Shown here: one piece after another, positions 62,394 through 64,000 of the stretch | How the letters are laid out: each line of letters starts with the position of its first letter | Position numbering within the stretch: position 1 is the first letter of the stretch | DNA from: Desulfovibrio desulfuricans DSM 642 | GTDB lineage: Bacteria > Desulfobacterota > Desulfovibrionia > Desulfovibrionales > Desulfovibrionaceae | DNA length: 64,000 nucleotides | Reading direction: 5' to 3' | NCBI RefSeq assembly: GCF_000420465.1 | Contig: NZ_ATUZ01000011.1 | Location: forward strand, 124,001-188,000 | The notes under the pieces: model-generated | What the model was told of the DNA's origin: nothing | The model's input: only the letters and a program-made list of their open reading frames with translations | Database searches by the model: none | Made by a program: the position numbers and the translations under genes

Positions 62394-63971
62394 ATGACCA
62401 CGCCCATGTCAACCGCTCTCATTCCTCCTGATGCCGGAGCGGGCGAAGTTGCCCGCAAGGAAGTTCAGTCGCGCCTGGCGGGCATTGGCAACCTGGGCGG
62501 GAAAAATATTGATCCTGCGCAAAAGGAAAAGAAGCTGCGCGAATCCTGCGAGGGCTTCGAGTCCATCTTTATCCAGAAAATGTGGGAAGAAATGCGCAAA
62601 ACCCTGCCCAAGTCCACCTTGCTGCACGGCAAGGAAGAACAGTTCTGGCAGGGCATGTACGATCAGGAACTGGCCAAAAAAATGACATCGGCTGGCGGCA
62701 TTGGTCTGGCCGACATGATGTACGCCCAGCTTTCGCGCAGTCTGACATCCGCAAGCCGCGCCACGGCAACGGATGCTTCCGCCATTCAGCGGCCTTTTAC
62801 GCCTGCGGCGGCACCCATGCTTCCACCTGCGCCGGATGCGGATAGCCCGCACAACGAGAGCGACAGGGACGCTGCAAAGGACAAGGCTGGAACATCAGGC
62901 GCGGCTGCATCCGTGTACGGCGGTGTTGCCCCCATGCAGGACGCCGGACATGCGGAAAACGGATCCGCCGCGGCACGTACGCTTACCGGGGCTCACGCCG
63001 TGTCCGAAGGGCAGGATCCAGAAGAAGCAGCGCGTCTCGCCCAGCAGGCCATGCAGGCCTCGGCCCAGCCGGAACGGCACAGGGTGGTGCATTCCACCAA
63101 TGTTGTCGGCAACATGAATTCCGGCCTCAACCTTGCCCGCAAGGCGCAGTTTGAAGCGGGCAGCAAGCTGGGGCCCAATGCGGTGCGCCCGCCCATGCAG
63201 CAGATGTTGGGCCTTGCCCAGCCGCAGAGCAGAGCCGCGCAGGCTGGCGGCCCCGTGAGCAGCCAGGCGGACGGGCAGAATTGGGGTCAGGGCGGTGTGC
63301 AGATGGATATGTCCGGCATGAGTATTCCGCCGCTTACGGGAAATGTGCTGGATGCCCAGTCCCTGAATTCCGCTGGAGGCATGCAGTCAGCCATGCAGGC
63401 GGCCATGCACCAGCAGGCTATGCAGGGACAGGCCATGCAAGGGCAGAATATGCAGCCAGGCTCAAACGCTCAACCTGGTCAGGTGCAGCCTCCGCAGCCG
63501 CAAAAAGTTCGCTATACCACCAATATCCCGCCGTCAGGGCGAGGCGGCAAGCAGGGATTGATCCGTACGCTCAATGTTGACGGCGCAGGCCCCAACAGCA
63601 ATGCGGGTGCCGGTATTGCCGCCTACCATGCCCAGCAGGCGCAGGGCGCAGGCATGCAGCAACAGGCTCCTGCCCAAGGCGCACAGCCCGCAGCTCAGGT
63701 AAGCACCCTGCCCATGGGCCCGGCGGGTCAGCCCGCAGTTCTGGCAGCAAGCCAGCCTGCAAGCCCCGGCGTCCAGGCCCCCAATCAGCCTGTGAACCCC
63801 GGTGTTGCCCCGGTGGCTTCGCCCGCATCTGCGCAAGGCGTGACCAGCCCTGTGCCGCTGACGGGCGGGCAGATATTCGTGCGTCAGGGCGGCCAGGGCG
63901 GAGTAGCAAAGGGGGCGGCAGCCTCGGGTATTCCGCCGCTGACAGCTACGGACGTGTACGGCAAACCCTAA
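62394..63971 (+). CDS. flgJ: FlgJ-like rod-binding protein with Gln/Ala/Pro-rich extension
   Basis: 525 residues. Residues about 45-115 are the FlgJ N-terminal rod-cap domain (CEGFESIFIQKMWEEMRKTLP...GMYDQELAKKM). The muramidase or peptidase domain usual in long FlgJ is absent. Instead the last 400 residues are low-complexity, with a run of MQ/AMQGQ repeats near residues 320-360 and Pro/Gln/Gly beyond. No zero-base gap from flgI suggests coupled translation. Function of the tail is unknown. Confidence 0.82.
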   Translation: MTTPMSTALIPPDAGAGEVARKEVQSRLAGIGNLGGKNIDPAQKEKKLRESCEGFESIFIQKMWEEMRKTLPKSTLLHGKEEQFWQGMYDQELAKKMTSAGGIGLADMMYAQLSRSLTSASRATATDASAIQRPFTPAAAPMLPPAPDADSPHNESDRDAAKDKAGTSGAAASVYGGVAPMQDAGHAENGSAAARTLTGAHAVSEGQDPEEAARLAQQAMQASAQPERHRVVHSTNVVGNMNSGLNLARKAQFEAGSKLGPNAVRPPMQQMLGLAQPQSRAAQAGGPVSSQADGQNWGQGGVQMDMSGMSIPPLTGNVLDAQSLNSAGGMQSAMQAAMHQQAMQGQAMQGQNMQPGSNAQPGQVQPPQPQKVRYTTNIPPSGRGGKQGLIRTLNVDGAGPNSNAGAGIAAYHAQQAQGAGMQQQAPAQGAQPAAQVSTLPMGPAGQPAVLAASQPASPGVQAPNQPVNPGVAPVASPASAQGVTSPVPLTGGQIFVRQGGQGGVAKGAAASGIPPLTATDVYGKP

Positions 63972-64000
63972 CTACTATTTATTGCTAGATTGCTCCGGCG

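Overview
The window looks like a Desulfovibrio chromosome segment, probably of the D. desulfuricans type. Pointers are DsrC with both C-terminal cysteines, a desulfoferrodoxin-rubredoxin-Roo oxygen-defence cluster with a 45-residue rubredoxin, a Coo-type membrane hydrogenase operon in the order cooM-K-L-X-U-H-hypA-cooF, and a flagellar segment with an FlgM-associated protein. This is recognition by motif and gene order; no search was run. I see no rRNA, tRNA, CRISPR array, transposase or phage gene. Layout: 1-5.7 kb holds a partial eukaryote-like 6-phosphofructo-2-kinase/fructose-2,6-bisphosphatase, a membrane diguanylate cyclase, tyrS, a small unknown gene and a PilZ protein. 6-8.1 kb is a TauE/SafE exporter with a membrane-anchored partner. 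8.4-15.1 kb is housekeeping: YkgJ, hisG-hisI, a DEAD-box helicase, ribF and a PHP phosphatase. 15.2-22.5 kb carries a secreted nitroreductase-like protein and the classic pyrH-frr-uppS-cdsA-dxr-rseP-tsaB cluster. 22.6-24 kb is azlC-azlD plus a coupled DUF4911-type gene. 24.3-28.5 kb is a one-strand redox group: Crp/Fnr regulator, flavodoxin, PNPOx-like protein, polyferredoxin and HPP protein. 29-37.7 kb is the coo operon, preceded by a long AT-rich regulatory region with a candidate sigma-54 promoter and repeated upstream half-sites. 38.4-44 kb has gpsA, a Csd4-like peptidoglycan carboxypeptidase and divergent copZ/copA. 44-52.1 kb has trmI, ade, a class A PBP, dsrC, a CBS-ACT protein and larC. 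52.2-57.5 kb has a secreted Asp/Arg-rich protein, a secreted DJ-1/PfpI protein, roo, rub, dfx and a phosphodiester glycosidase. 57.6-64 kb has metF, an MFS transporter, and a flagellar cluster (FlgM-associated protein, flgM, flgI, FlgJ-like rod protein) with a near-consensus sigma-28 promoter. Functionally the window joins energy metabolism (CooMKLXUHF oxidising or evolving hydrogen with ion translocation, DsrC in sulfite reduction), oxygen and nitrosative defence (Dfx, Rub, Roo and possibly the Crp/Fnr-flavodoxin group), envelope building (UppS, CdsA, Dxr, PBP1a, Csd4-like) and motility. Most genes lie on the minus strand in short, tightly packed or overlapping operons, usually with clear Shine-Dalgarno sites and rho-independent terminators.
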